DNA from: Channa striata
Lineage: Eukaryota > Chordata > Actinopteri > Anabantiformes > Channidae
Length of the DNA: 64,000 nucleotides
Reading direction: 5' to 3'
Assembly (NCBI GenBank): GCA_033026295.1
Contig: CM065175.1
Location: forward strand, 14,707,837-14,771,836
Positions 1 through 13,000 of this stretch are shown in pieces; the stretch's first letter is position 1; every line of letters starts with the position of its first letter. A model generated the notes under the pieces. The model made no database searches. It was not told where the DNA came from and was given only the letters and a program-made list of their open reading frames with translations. The translations under genes and the position numbers were made by a program.

Positions 1-3000
1 AAATTACAACTTATAATAACAAAAGTTGCTTGTCCCACCCACTAATCTGTGAAATGTGAATGATGTGCACTTGGCTCAGACCCACAGTATCCGTCTGTGT
101 CCTCAAGCTCTCCATACCATCGCATCACGGAAACTTGGGCAGGCTCAGAAACAAAATGTCACATAAAAAGGGGACCTACTGTATGTGTGGATAATGCAAC
201 AAGGAGCAAGAGACTTCTTTAATCAAGTCCTTGCTACCACATCTAGTCCACAGACAACAATAAACAGCCCAACATTATAAACAGGCTGTGGCCAAAGCTA
301 ACACGCAGGGGGGGACAAGTTGGGTTTGTTTTCTGGTTCCCAGGCTGTTATGCTGGTCAAACAAATGTAAAAAAAATAGTCACCACTACTGACTAATGAC
401 AAAAACATACCCATTTAAAAGCTCTTTGAAAGGTCTAATGCACAGATAATGTTATAGTGTAATAACATGCACACAGACTCTTCATACTGACCTGACCTGA
501 CATTAGTATGTACTGTAACTGCTACAGTGCAACTTCTAATAAATCTAATTTATTACATTTATGATCTGGAAGCATTTTATTCACCTTTAAAGCACCAAGA
601 CTACTTGAAGCCATTCTTAAATAGGAATGTGAGTAATTACAGCTTAATTTGCACTATAGGTTAGTGATTATAAAACAGATCATGCTAATGAGGCTATATT
701 CTGGGCAGAACACCTACTGTCTTGTACAGGCTCTTTTACAAAGCCTGGACTGCCTCACTGTGTGATTACAGCCGATCACCGTGCCAGAAGTGGACTGGTA
801 AAGAGAGTTTAATAAACCATTAGCTCTTTGGGCAAGCACTTTCCTTCCTCAATTAACTTTGTTGCATGGACTTCCAGCTTTGTGCATGCAGAGCCATATG
901 TCTGTGAGGACTAAAGACTAGGATTAGGGAAGTATGCCTAGATGAAGTCTTGCTGTTGAAAACTGGCAAACAAACACACAAACTAAAAGCTGGCCCCGAC
1001 ATGTGTATATATTTAAAAAAAAAAAAAAAACAGGAAAAAGTTAAGATAAACAGAAGGATGTACTTCTTAATTAAACCTTTAAATACATGCAATGGATTTT
1101 CCGCAAAGTAGTATTAAATGACAGGAATAACGTGCATGATTGTACCCAAACCATCATGTGTGTTCATGAAGCGAGCCACTGGTACAAACAAAATCTCTGA
1201 ACATGGGTGTGCTAAATTAGCACCAACGCTAAATGATGATACATATAGACTGTGGGATTTTAAACAACACTAAACAAATCACATACAAACAAACTGATAA
1301 TGCTTTATAATGCACAGGGAGAGCTATTAGTTCAAGCTTGTTGGGCTTAAACAAAAGATGTATAACTAAAAGATTTTCAAAGATTGAGAAAATTGCAATC
1401 TTAAAGCTATTTTGGTGGATCTATATATTTTGTTCCAGCTATTCTCAAAGGCTACAGTAAGACAATGGACTATGTCAGCAAGGGGGCACCATTTTGGTCA
1501 TTATTTACTGAAATAGTCGATTCTTTAATTCACAGCAAGAAGAAAAATTCATGCCATTTGTTTTTGAAAGACTAACAAATTATCTCTAGTGTGGGGCAGG
1601 AAAATCACCCAGTAATTCCACATTCATGGGGTTACGAGGTAAGCCCTTTAGTCGGATAAAATTAGGCTCAAATGTCTGGACAAGTTACAGTAACAGTGGC
1701 CACCTCGGCCAGAGGAAATAAATCAGCTAGCCACGCAGGCAATCACTGAGGGAGACTAGAGAAGGGCAACAGGTGGCTGTCAACTTAGAGAGAAAGAGGG
1801 TCATCATCCACTTAGAGAAGAGCAGCAAGTCTGTCTGCTGCTCCCCAGGCTCCACTAAGCTAAGCCAGGCACCAGCAGGAGTGCAGACTAAGGTAAGGCC
1901 AGTTCGGAGCAGTGTACAACTGCAACGAGTGCAACTGGCGTGTGACTTCTTACATCAAGCCAGTGAAAATATCTTTTGGCTTTGCTGTGTTATAAAATCA
2001 GTGAGCACCTAATAAAAACATTATTAATAACAAGAATTTAGCAATGTTTGAAAAACCTGCCTAAATTATATATGACAGGCCAATTGTATCAATTACATAA
2101 TTATAGCATCAAGGGCATCAAAGATGATCTGTCTCTTTTCAATGTGCAAACTAGACCTTGTCAGGTTCAAGCAAAAGTCATTTTTCACGTTTCCTTTGTG
2201 TCTGACCAAGAGTTTAATGATCTGTCATGACACAATAATCTCAATAAAACATCCAGTGAATTTTCCAAACCTTTCCATTGCATGTTGTGCATCAGTAGGT
2301 AGAATAAATAACCAGAGACGACTATCAGAGATAGGTCTGAGATCAGAGTGACCCTATTCAAATATAATTGTGCTGCATTACAGAAGAATGACTAAATTTT
2401 ATATCTGACATTTTACAGACTAATTGCCTTTGCAGATCTTGAGTTTATTTTTTAACTTGAAGCCTGTACAGAAGATAACATTTTGTGTACAGTAGGAGTG
2501 TACAACCTTTGTCCTCAGATGAAATACCCTATTGGTCTCAAGCAAATTACTGTGCCAAGGACTTGTGTTGATTTTTTACATTAAACACAGTAGCAGAATA
2601 ATTAAGTTTGATTTGTCATTTCCATCTTTGTCAGAAAGATGATGGAAAATTAAGCCTATAACATCAGCTTGTGCCAGGGCATTTTAGCATCCCTAGTTTA
2701 TTCACAAACCAAACTCTGATAAGCACATTGTGTGTATGTGTCTGCACACATGCCACGTGCATACAAGCTTGCATATGTTTTCACTCAGCTCTTTGCACCA
2801 GTTCCCTCACATTAGTCAAAGACACTAGGGGGCCCAATAAAACAAAGTGACAGAACACAGTAATTCCAAAAACATAAAATGTTTTCAGTCACTGCTCCAT
2901 GCCAGTGATCTGTTTTCAGAGTCTTGTTGAAATGCTGTTAATACTCACTCAAATTAAGGTTCTCAGCTATTCCCCAAGGCTGCCACTGTGCAAATTCAAC

Positions 3001-3397
3001 AAGAACCTCACTAACATAATGCGTAATAGAGGTAATTAAAGCTCATACCTCAGTGGTGATGTGGGGAAGACAAATTGACCACTATAAAGTGAGAAGAACA
3101 ACTACCTTCAAAAATACGACACAAATGCAACACAGTGTTGTACTTACCAATGCAAGCATGAACTCTGACTGATAGCTGTGTACGAAGAATAATGCTGTGT
3201 TTCTTGCCTCTCCTGTGAAAATAAAAGACAAATGGAGAAAAAGAGAAATGTTATGTAGACATTAGGTCAATTGCGATTACTTGGGTCTGTGCATCTGTTT
3301 GTGCATATGAATTTGTGTACTGTATGTGCGTAGGGGTAGTCCACACACAGCCGTCAATAAGTCAAAAAACAAGTGCGGACATGAAAATATACCCATC

Positions 3398-3517
3398 AGT
3401 GGAGTTGTACTGGAAGTAGAGGTGTTTATAATGTTTTGGCCACCCTATTTAAAATGAACGAGGTGGCCAAAACTTTAGAACCACCTCTTCTTTAATGCAC
3501 TGTAGTACAACTCCACT
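3398..3517. mobile_element. MITE-like imperfect hairpin element
   Basis: A 13-base sequence (AGTGGAGTTGTAC) at 3398-3410 recurs as its exact reverse complement at 3505-3517. Inside, two opposed copies of a TTTTGGCCACC-like segment face each other across a short AT-rich centre. The whole 120 bp can fold on itself. Flanking sequence to about 3650 includes a GTGGTCATAATGT-like motif of a kind common in fish non-autonomous DNA transposons. I see no transposase frame, and I cannot name the family or see clear target-site duplications. Confidence 0.5.
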
Positions 3518-4576
3518 ATCAAGCTTGACCTCATTAATAAACACATAGTAGAAGTAGCGCTTTTTTGACAGTTCAACCTAAAAATTGAGGGAAAAGCAGA
3601 AACCGCATTACATTTCACAGGTGGTCATAATGTCCTGTCTGATCAGTGTATAACTAAATGGCTGCAGTGAAAAGACACAAAATCCTGTTCAAGCTAAATT
3701 CTTTCTCATTACATTCAGCCCCTCAGTGTCTATAGTTGGAACATAACAGAGAATAGGCCACAGAAAAGAACAGGGGAAAGGTCTCCTCAAGTGAAAATGA
3801 AGGATGGGAGCAACTCAGAGGTCAGCTCCACCCCTTTTGTTAATGGAGATATGCCAAGACCCTATCACCATCCTGTCAACTGTTTACAATGTGTGAATAG
3901 CAATTGAAAACATAGATGACAACAATGCACTCCGATTCTATTGATTTGTGAGAGTGATGGTGACAGCTGTGTAGCCTGTAGTGATAGAAAGGATAGAGGC
4001 AAACACCACATCTTTATAGTATATAAAGTTTTATGTAAAATAAGAGTAAAAGTGTTATCATTCAAGACTTTATTCAGTGTCAACAAATCCCATGAAAGGA
4101 CAAAATCAACAACTTAGTCCTTCTCTCATTACTTTTTCACTACCCTGTCTGTGGAACACCAAGGACAATCATTACCAAAGATAAAGTTAATCTTCTGAGG
4201 AACTGGTACGGTAGTTTGCAGGGCTTAAAAAGGTAAACTATATTGTTAATGAAGGTTAAATTCACTTAGTCCAGCAGATAAATAATAAGCTAATGTCACC
4301 CAAATGTGTTTCAGCCAGTCTTTAACGTTTCTCCCCTGTTTGCATTCCAAAGCATCCCAAATAATTTGGCAGAGAAAGCATCTTCCATTTAGATTTAGAT
4401 CACAGATTGTGCCTTTAATCTCTCAAGCAGCTAAAGAAGCATGTAAACAAACCCAGTAGACACAACTGTAGACAAGAGCACAGCAGGTAGAGTTGAGCAA
4501 CACCCCCTTCCTAATTCAGCTCACTGACAAATGGGCTTTTATGCTGCCTGCACAGAGGCACTATGATTGTTCAGCC

Positions 4577-4589
4577 TGGCGCAGTGCCA
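4577..4589. promoter_or_regulatory. Full palindromic NFI-type site
   Basis: The sequence reads TGGC, five bases, GCCA, the symmetric consensus bound by nuclear factor I dimers. It sits in fhod3 intron 1. A single site of this length can arise by chance in 64 kb, so function is only a possibility. Confidence 0.25.
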
Positions 4590-5785
4590 GCCACAGACTC
4601 TCACTCTTAGTGACAATCGGGCAGTAATGGAACTGACAGGCTTTTTCTTTCTCTGTGAGCACAGAAGGCAGATCATACAGCTGCATCACCAGCCCACAGG
4701 AAAACTGCTGCACTGCATTATATGGTCCTCACTGTAGCATAGCTGCGCCACGCACCCAGACACACTGACACATTGACATCCTTCCTGCCCCGACCAGTCA
4801 GTGTGAGACCGTGTCGACCTGCACGCAAGCAGATTACATGGCATAGGAAGTCTGTATATGCTCACTGTTTATCAAATATAATATTCGGTAAAAAGGAGAA
4901 GCGACACAGGCTCACCATCTGTCAACATGGGCATTCGCTTGTGAGATGAGATGGCAAACAGGAATTTAATCCCATGTGATGTTGTTGGGGCAAATGGGTA
5001 ACTAGAGCCATTTTGTCATGAACGCCTGCTTTCTCTCTGCTTCACTGCAACAGTATCCCTGAGCTTAGCCAAGACCTGAGGCTACACAGGCCAACATGCT
5101 CATTATCAAATTAAACAACCGTGCATGGAATATAAGTGAGGTTTTCAGACCCCCCACCCACCACCACCACCAATTAAACATGAAAATTGGGTACTCCCAC
5201 AGACAGTGCTCCAGGCCTGTAAAAGGTGGAGCCAAAAGTTACAGAAATACTGTAACCATAGCTATAAAGAATGCCGGCCAAATAACAAATTGGCACCATG
5301 TTGGGATATAATACCTACCGGATTCCTTGGTTCTCTTTTAAGTCTTATCTTCTTCTGTGCCAAAATGTTTTGCTTTCTTCCCCTGTGGTACTGTATAATT
5401 ACTTTAAGACAAACTCTTAATAAATCTGAAACATCACTTATAACATTGTGTATCTTAAATATATTACTTCTGACTTTACAGTTTGACTAACTATTTAGAT
5501 ACTTAACCATCACTAAAAACAAACATTCCCTGATCATGAGTCAAGGAAACTGCTTAAAATTAGATGCTTTATAAATGATTTAATACAAATATATAGACAT
5601 TTTTATTCCGTCTGTACATGAAGAGACAAAGCAAACAATAGGACCCATCTGGAATCTTTAAGACACATACCATACAGCAACACTCACTGTTTGTTGCATG
5701 TCATACCCTCCTCTCTCTGCCCTAGTTTCCTGTCTCTTTGAATGTCTACTGTCAAATAAAAGGCACAAACTCCACCACCCCACCC

Positions 5786-5808
5786 AAAAAAAAAAAAAAA
5801 AAAAAAAA
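5786..5808 (+). repeat. Poly(A) run of 23 bases
   Basis: An uninterrupted A tract follows a C/A-rich stretch. It could be the tail of an old retroposed copy or simple slippage. I see no recognisable element body upstream. Confidence 0.8.
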
Positions 5809-6389
5809 GACAAGCAAATAATAAAATGCTTAACTGATTTCCCATTCTGCTGTCAGTGCTCTGTTGTGCAGCACCATCATAAAGCTCTGCCTTAATCCTA
5901 AAACCCAGAGTAGCAGCAACAGGACCAGTGGACGGCTGCCAGCTCCATGCTCTCTGGCTTTATCTGAGGAAGTCTTAATGGACCTGTTTATAAAACAACA
6001 CAAAATGTGTACCCAAAGAAATTGGACACACATACTTGGAATAGAGTAAAGCCAGCACTTCCCCTCAAAGACCAATTAATGCCAGACCAGAAGGCCCCAC
6101 AGAGGTCTACTGACTCAGCACACGCTGGTGAACATCCCTGTTCAAGATAGTCCAGAATCAGAGTGTGTGTGGATCGACCCCCAGTGCCTGTGTAAACCAA
6201 GTGGGGTAAAGAAATAAAGAATGAGGCTCAGACTATGTAGATTAACTTCAGAAGGGCTGCTTCACTAACTACTGACTGATTCACAGACGCACACACACGC
6301 ACAGAGCTCAATTCTGATCATAATACAGTCAAACTGCTCTGCAAACACAGAGGGGACAACTGGTATTTTATTTCCTTCCTTGAAGTCTA

Positions 6390-7070
6390 AAGCTGTAGAC
6401 TGTTTGACAATCCCTCTGGTTCTTTTCAAATGTGCTTTTTCTCCTCACATAAAAATCTGTATCTATGACTGTTTGACAAGCCCTGGGAGAGATGAAAGGA
6501 TTTCTGGTTCTTTTTCAAATTGGCTTTGTGTAAATTCTGGACTTTTTCTCCTCTAAAATTGAAAAGAAAAAATCTTGTGACTATGCTCCAGGCTGAGAAA
6601 TAATATATCTATGATACAATGTTCAAGATGGCATTACGTAAAAAATGGAAAATAAAGCCGACAAAAACGTCCAGAGCTGTCCTAGGGAGAGATGAAAGGA
6701 GTTTTGATTTTGAGAAGTCTTTATTCTGAATGAACTTGTAACACGGCAGTAAAAGTGCTGTCACAAAACAGAAAAGAGGAGTTGCTTTAGAACTGAAACC
6801 ACTGAACACCAAACCACTGTCACTTTTTCTTTGGCTCTGTTTTAATATAAAGTCGCTTCATTCTGACTTCTAATCTCATTGAGCATTGAAACCACTGTCA
6901 CACATCAAGAACACTCAATAAAATAAAAAAAAGGCTTATTCAGCACAAAATTACTTGATTTTAGCCCATCTTGTGGATTCGCATGGTTCAAAACGTCGGA
7001 AAAAAAGTATGGTCCAGAGTTGACTTCTAACTCAGTGAAATGCAATAAAATAAAAAAAGCTTAAGCATCT
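6390..7070. repeat. Diverged local duplications
   Basis: Several phrases recur in the same order. GACTGTTTGACAA occurs twice between 6390 and 6490. A GGGAGAGATGAAAGGA phrase occurs near 6484 and again near 6685. AAACCACTGTCAC occurs near 6811 and 6889. CAATAAAATAAAAAAA occurs near 6916 and 7042. This pattern suggests old, partly deleted tandem duplications inside the fhod3 intron. No coding frame is evident. Confidence 0.45.
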
Positions 7071-10000
7071 TTTTTGTGTGCTGTAGCAGAGCAGTGAAAT
7101 CAGCTACACAGTTCACATGCTGAATCAATTGTGCAGTCAATAACAGCACTTCATGTTATCTTCTAAAGACAAGCCAGGGAATATGCCCTTGAAGGCTTAC
7201 TTTAATAATCATCTGACAATCAATGTCACATATTTTAACAAAAACAACATCACGCCCAACACATAATTCCACACATGAATTCAATACAACATTTTTCCTA
7301 CTACATCAGACCCAAGTTCCCTTGAAATTCTAAAACTGGCTCCAGCTCGTCAATCCTAGTAATCCAAAGAAATATTCAACAGCTATAAACGTCTGTAAGC
7401 ACATGTCAGGCCATCTGATCCTAACTACGTCCCCCATGCTCTATCTTAGCTCAGGGCTCCAAATGCAGGAAACTGTGTGCATGGGGTCAACTAATCTATC
7501 ATAGCTAGAAACATGAATGACACGCTGACTACCTAAAGCAGATACAGTATGTCTAAGCAAATGCCTGTGCTGCTTGGTCAGTAGAACTTGAGGTGAGACT
7601 GTATCAGAGATGGGACAGGGGATCTATGAGTCACAATCTCATATAGCTTAGCTTTATAACATGGTGTGGAAGTTATTATGGCCCTTAAGCTCCCGTGACA
7701 TGGATATCCCCCGGCTCTGCAGTGCTCTGTCAAAGGATCACAAGTTAATCTGATTGTAAAGACACTAGGTATGACACAGGTGCTGCAGGAATGTAACCTG
7801 TCATTATTATCAATTACAGATGGGTTCAATGACTAATAATTATGAGAGCTGGGGAACTCACGCAGAAATGAATATAGTACTATTCTCTTTCTCCAAAATA
7901 ATGACAGCACCATTTTGAGCCTTGCTATTTTGAGCCTTTCTAACTGGCGTTAGAGCAAGCTGTTATTTAACATCAACTTGAAAAATCTGGAAAATAGGTA
8001 ATGCACCAATTCTTTTTCTGCAGGTTAAATGTTTTAGTGTTGGTGACTGTTGACAGATCTTATGCCACAAAAACAGAATAAAATGGAACAAGTAAAGGTG
8101 AAATGCCTCATCAGACCTTTTATTAGCTCAACAATCAAATCAAATCAACAACACTGAGCAGTGGGGGGTGAAATGCTGGGCACATCGGCACCATAAAAAG
8201 TCAGCTAGCACAACTGCCCTATTTTTTACAAAATAATTGGCTAACCACCTTCACCCCCAGCCTCCTCAGACAACACTGTGTGGGTTTAATGACACACATC
8301 CATACCAGCCTGTGCCAGCTGGCATTACACAGGCTTTGGCAGGCTCGCTCTTCAACGAGAGAAGTGGACCACTTTAACCTCACAGCTCTCAATAGCCTCC
8401 CATAAGCTCCCAACAATTTCAGATGGAACTGGGAAAAGACAGCACTCACGGCGTCCAATGGAAACACAACGCCAGAGAGCTGCTTATGAATTCCAAGTTA
8501 GACAAATAAATTCATACATGTTTGTGGTCAAGTCAACCAGCACTCTAATGCCAACCTTTGGTTTGTGATGATCTAAAGAGGGCAGCACATGAACAATATA
8601 TGAACATACTCCACAGTACATGAAAAAAACATATGGAGTCAATAAAGTAACTTGCCAGAGAAAGTGCATGAAACTGAATTGAAGCTAATGGCATTTTAAA
8701 CCTTTATCCTTTTTATTCAGGTCTAGGAGTTAGGTCAAGACAAAGCCTCACTTAACCACACAGAAAAACAGCACTAAATTACACACATTACAAACAGACA
8801 TGTACAACTGTAGTTTGGCCATTTCGAACGAGAGCACTGAGGTAACTGTCGATAAAGATGAGGGGATTACTCAAGAGACGCATCCACACCTCACAAGCAC
8901 TTTAGATGATGCCGCTCAGCCAGAGAGGTCAGGTATTTTAAGGGATACAAATAGACAGCAATTAGTCTGGTACTAAAGAGACGGTAATGCCACAGACCAG
9001 ATCAATACCAATGAGATTCGGTCTTCATATGATACCTTAAAAAAACAAATACAATAAATTAACAACATCTTCTGCTGACAGACAAATGTATTTACGGTAT
9101 TTTTGACTAATACTGACTGTTGAGAATTTTGTGACACAGTGATTCACAAAGAAACTAGTGAAGACAGGCTAGCTTTTTAAAAGACACAACCATCTCCTGA
9201 GAGCAGCTTTTGGGGAGGAGAGCCCAATCAGCAGAGGCCCAGAAAAGTTTTTTTTTTTTCACTAATTCACCCTGGAACAAAATTGGTATCATTATGATTC
9301 AAATCACTATAATACAACCAAATTAGTCAAAGGAATACAGAACATATAATATTAATATGTGTAATCACGACCAAGGATTCAAATACTGTATGCCTTCTCT
9401 TTTATCTGGCCTGATCTCCTGTGTTTCTCTCTCTCTCAAAAAACAGTAATCACATTGTACTGATTATGTCTGACTCTTAAAACAGAGAAGTATTTGGGGC
9501 ATTTTTAAAAGCCAGATTGTTATAACCGAAAACTTTCAAATCACTTACTCCTAAACAATACATTTTTAGTTCTGGTTCACGACAACGTATTTGACCGAAA
9601 CAACATGAAAAAAGCACTCCTGGACAATCAGACTCTGGCAAGTAATGTAAATTATCCACCTGTAAGGCTGCAGCAGTCCCTTATGTGTTTTCAATCTGAG
9701 GCACCAGTCACAGCTGCAGTTTTGAAGTGCAAGGAATGTATGACTTTTCATAGAGGTATCCAAATTTAGTTCAATTTCTAACTTTAATGCAGTAATGGAA
9801 AATGTTATTCATTTCAATTCGTTGTGTGCACGCAATTGTTTGATTCTGAAGTCTGGTGACACTGAAAGCAAAGAAAAAGGCAATAGTCACAGTTATATTA
9901 CCCTCCTTCCTCCTGAAATCCTTCCAGTTCATCTCTCTGCTCTGCAAGTGTAGACTCCAAGTCCAGGTAGCTTCCATTATGGGACAGCTGAAGGGCACAG

Positions 10001-13000
10001 TCATCAACCTAAAAAAAAAAAAAAAAAAAAGGACAATTAAACATGGATTTTTTTTAGATCATGTGATGGAGTGTTAACACGTAAAATCTGCCACAGAGCC
10101 ATTTGAAGAAGCTTTCTTTCATGTAAAATACACAGACAATTTACAACTACATGTAAAATTATTGCTATTTGATATGATTAATAACATATTGATATTATTA
10201 TTTATGTTTGTTGTGTAAATATGTGTATTTGTTTAGCCATGATTAATTAAAACTTGATGCTTTTTATAGTTTAATGGCCACAGACGACCACAGAAAGTTA
10301 TTTTATCAGCTCTGTCAGCACTCTCCAATGACAAGCTGTGCAAGGTTAGAGAGACGTCATGCAGATCTGGAGCAGCTTGGCAGTCTAGTGCCTCTTATCT
10401 CTCTGCCCTCTATGTCTGATAAACTATCATCACACAAAATGATTTTGCAGAGGAGGTATGATGTGCCTGGTCTTGATTGGTTTGTCATCAGCTGACTGTG
10501 GTCCGTGAGATGAACAATGAGCGTGTTTATTCTCCTGCCTAGTTGACCTCCAAATTACAGATATTACCTATTTAGATTTGAGTCCTTCAGCTCTGCATGA
10601 CAGCAGCTTCAACGCGAAAGCAGTACAACAAAAAAACATAAATGACTGAAGTGAAGAGAGCTGCAATCCTCTATTGGTGGTCACTGTGTCTAAAATAACA
10701 GGATACTGTACAGCCCATAATATACTAAAACTCTATACTATACTAAATTTGACTTCACTGTGAGGAGTTTGGGTGTAGTAAAAACTGCAATATACATAAA
10801 TTACATAAGCATAATGTGCAAATAAGCTGTAAGAACTTATTACATACACATTTAACCATACATATAATATGCAAAACCTTTTTCCCATATTGGTCGAGCT
10901 ATTGCCATGTAAACTTTCTCCCAAATGACAATACCTTAACGTGAAGGAAAAAGGCAGAAAAGGAAACCATTGGTCTGACATCTTTGATCTGTTCAGCCAC
11001 CCGGCTTGTATTACTTACAGGGACAGTGCCCTATTTGAGAACTGACACAAAACATGTGGTTGGTCATAATAACTTTCACTCGGCTCTCACTGAGTCTCAG
11101 ATCCCTTGGTTGCTTGCTTCATGCATGGTAGAGCAGATTTTTTTGATATTGTCATAGTTATATATTAAGCTTGTTATACATATATACAGGCGGAGATCAT
11201 AGAGCTGAAGATCTTCATTTGGACGGGGCATCAAGCAAATTCAATAAACCAATGCTGAAAAATTTAGTTCTTCTGTTTATAAGTCAATGACAAGTCTTAT
11301 TTGAACTGCTGTACTTGCAGTGAAGAAGAGTGGGAGATAGAAAAATTGAACTGTACACAATATATATCCTCTACACAGACAGAGGAGGGAACCAAGTGCT
11401 TCTCCAGATTACAGGACAGACATATTTTGGACGGACAGGAAATCCAGGCATAAGGGCCTAAGTTGGATCCACTATTTTTATGCCTATGGACTGACATGGC
11501 TTTGAAAATAATGGGTGGACAGTAATATGAAATGTATGTAGGACAAGACACAGTAAATCACACACTGTATGCTGAATACTGGCTGGACACTATATAACTT
11601 GATTCAGGGCAATTGTCTTATGCAAAGTGTCCCACCACTTTAAGTCTAGATTGGTTACCTTCAATGTTCTAGACATTCAGGAATTTGTTTAATACCGAAA
11701 TTATTTTTTATATGCTTGCTACTGACCTGTTTTCATGTGGTCATGTCTTTGGTGTTAAATCAGTATTAGCAGCCATGAAGTTAACTTGGCTGGTGATTTC
11801 TAATCAAATTAAATCTCTGAAGCTTTACAGTCACCATTTTATCTCAAATGTGGTCTCAATGCCTCCAAACATACAGTCATCAGAAGAAGATATGATATTT
11901 TTGAGAGTATAAAAGCATTCATAAAATGGGTGCAAATGTTGTGAAAGCATGACATCAACAACCATCGATTTATGTTCATAATTCAATCCCATATTTCTGT
12001 TTCTGTCTTTAAACATTTTACAGTCCTTTAAATAATCTATTAAACACTTTTAAAGCTTGTGGATTTGTTAAAAAGGACAAAAATAATGTTTGTTATCCTT
12101 AAGCTTTACACTCTATCACAACCTGAAATAGACAAAACATTGGGCTGAATTTGCAGCTGTAACCAGTAATTAGCCAACTGTGGAACCGAGAAATGCATTT
12201 CCCCACACAAGGTTTTGACTCACAGGCCAAAGGGAAAAACAGCAGAAAAGTCAAAGGGAATTGTGTGCCAAGTTTGCCATTTTTAATCCCCACCTGTAGA
12301 TCCATGTATTTCTGTCCCCTCAGATTCTCATTACATAATGAACCTGGATTACTGATTGCAGGCCTTTGCCATGTATAATCAAGCCAGACTGATACACATA
12401 AATGGCCCTTAAGCCAGGAACAATTCTACCAGATAATCGGTCACAGAGGCTTCCTTGGCTGTCCCCCGCCCAGGACTTGAACCCACGGTGGCCCTATGAT
12501 GGCCAAGTCCAGAGAAGTAACCACAAGTCCTCTGCTCACACACTGAGGTCTGGCCTCTCCCTTCAACCACCATACTGTGGTCCACTGACCAGGCAGGCAG
12601 TTAAGGCAGAAGGACTAAAAATAAACACCATGCAATTTCTAATTTAAAACTGCTATCGCACTCCAAAAGTCTTTGTATTCAAAAGACAGGGCAAAACATT
12701 TGAAACGAGATAGCATATACAGTTTTCATCTTACAATCTACAATAACACTCTCTTGGAGATAGTTTACTACAAATGCTGATCTTGTTTTACACATCACCC
12801 ATTTATGTCTGTAAACTGCAGTGGAGTCTAATTCAAACAACAGGAATTACAGTAAGCGGCTTTAAAGGCTTATAGCTTCAAATAAGGCGAGGATGACATT
12901 TGTGGTCTTTGCCCTCAGGGCAACTGATTTGAAACAACAAATCACACTTGATGCAGTAACGAGAAACCACAAAAGTAATCTTAAACTCCTGTCAAGCATG

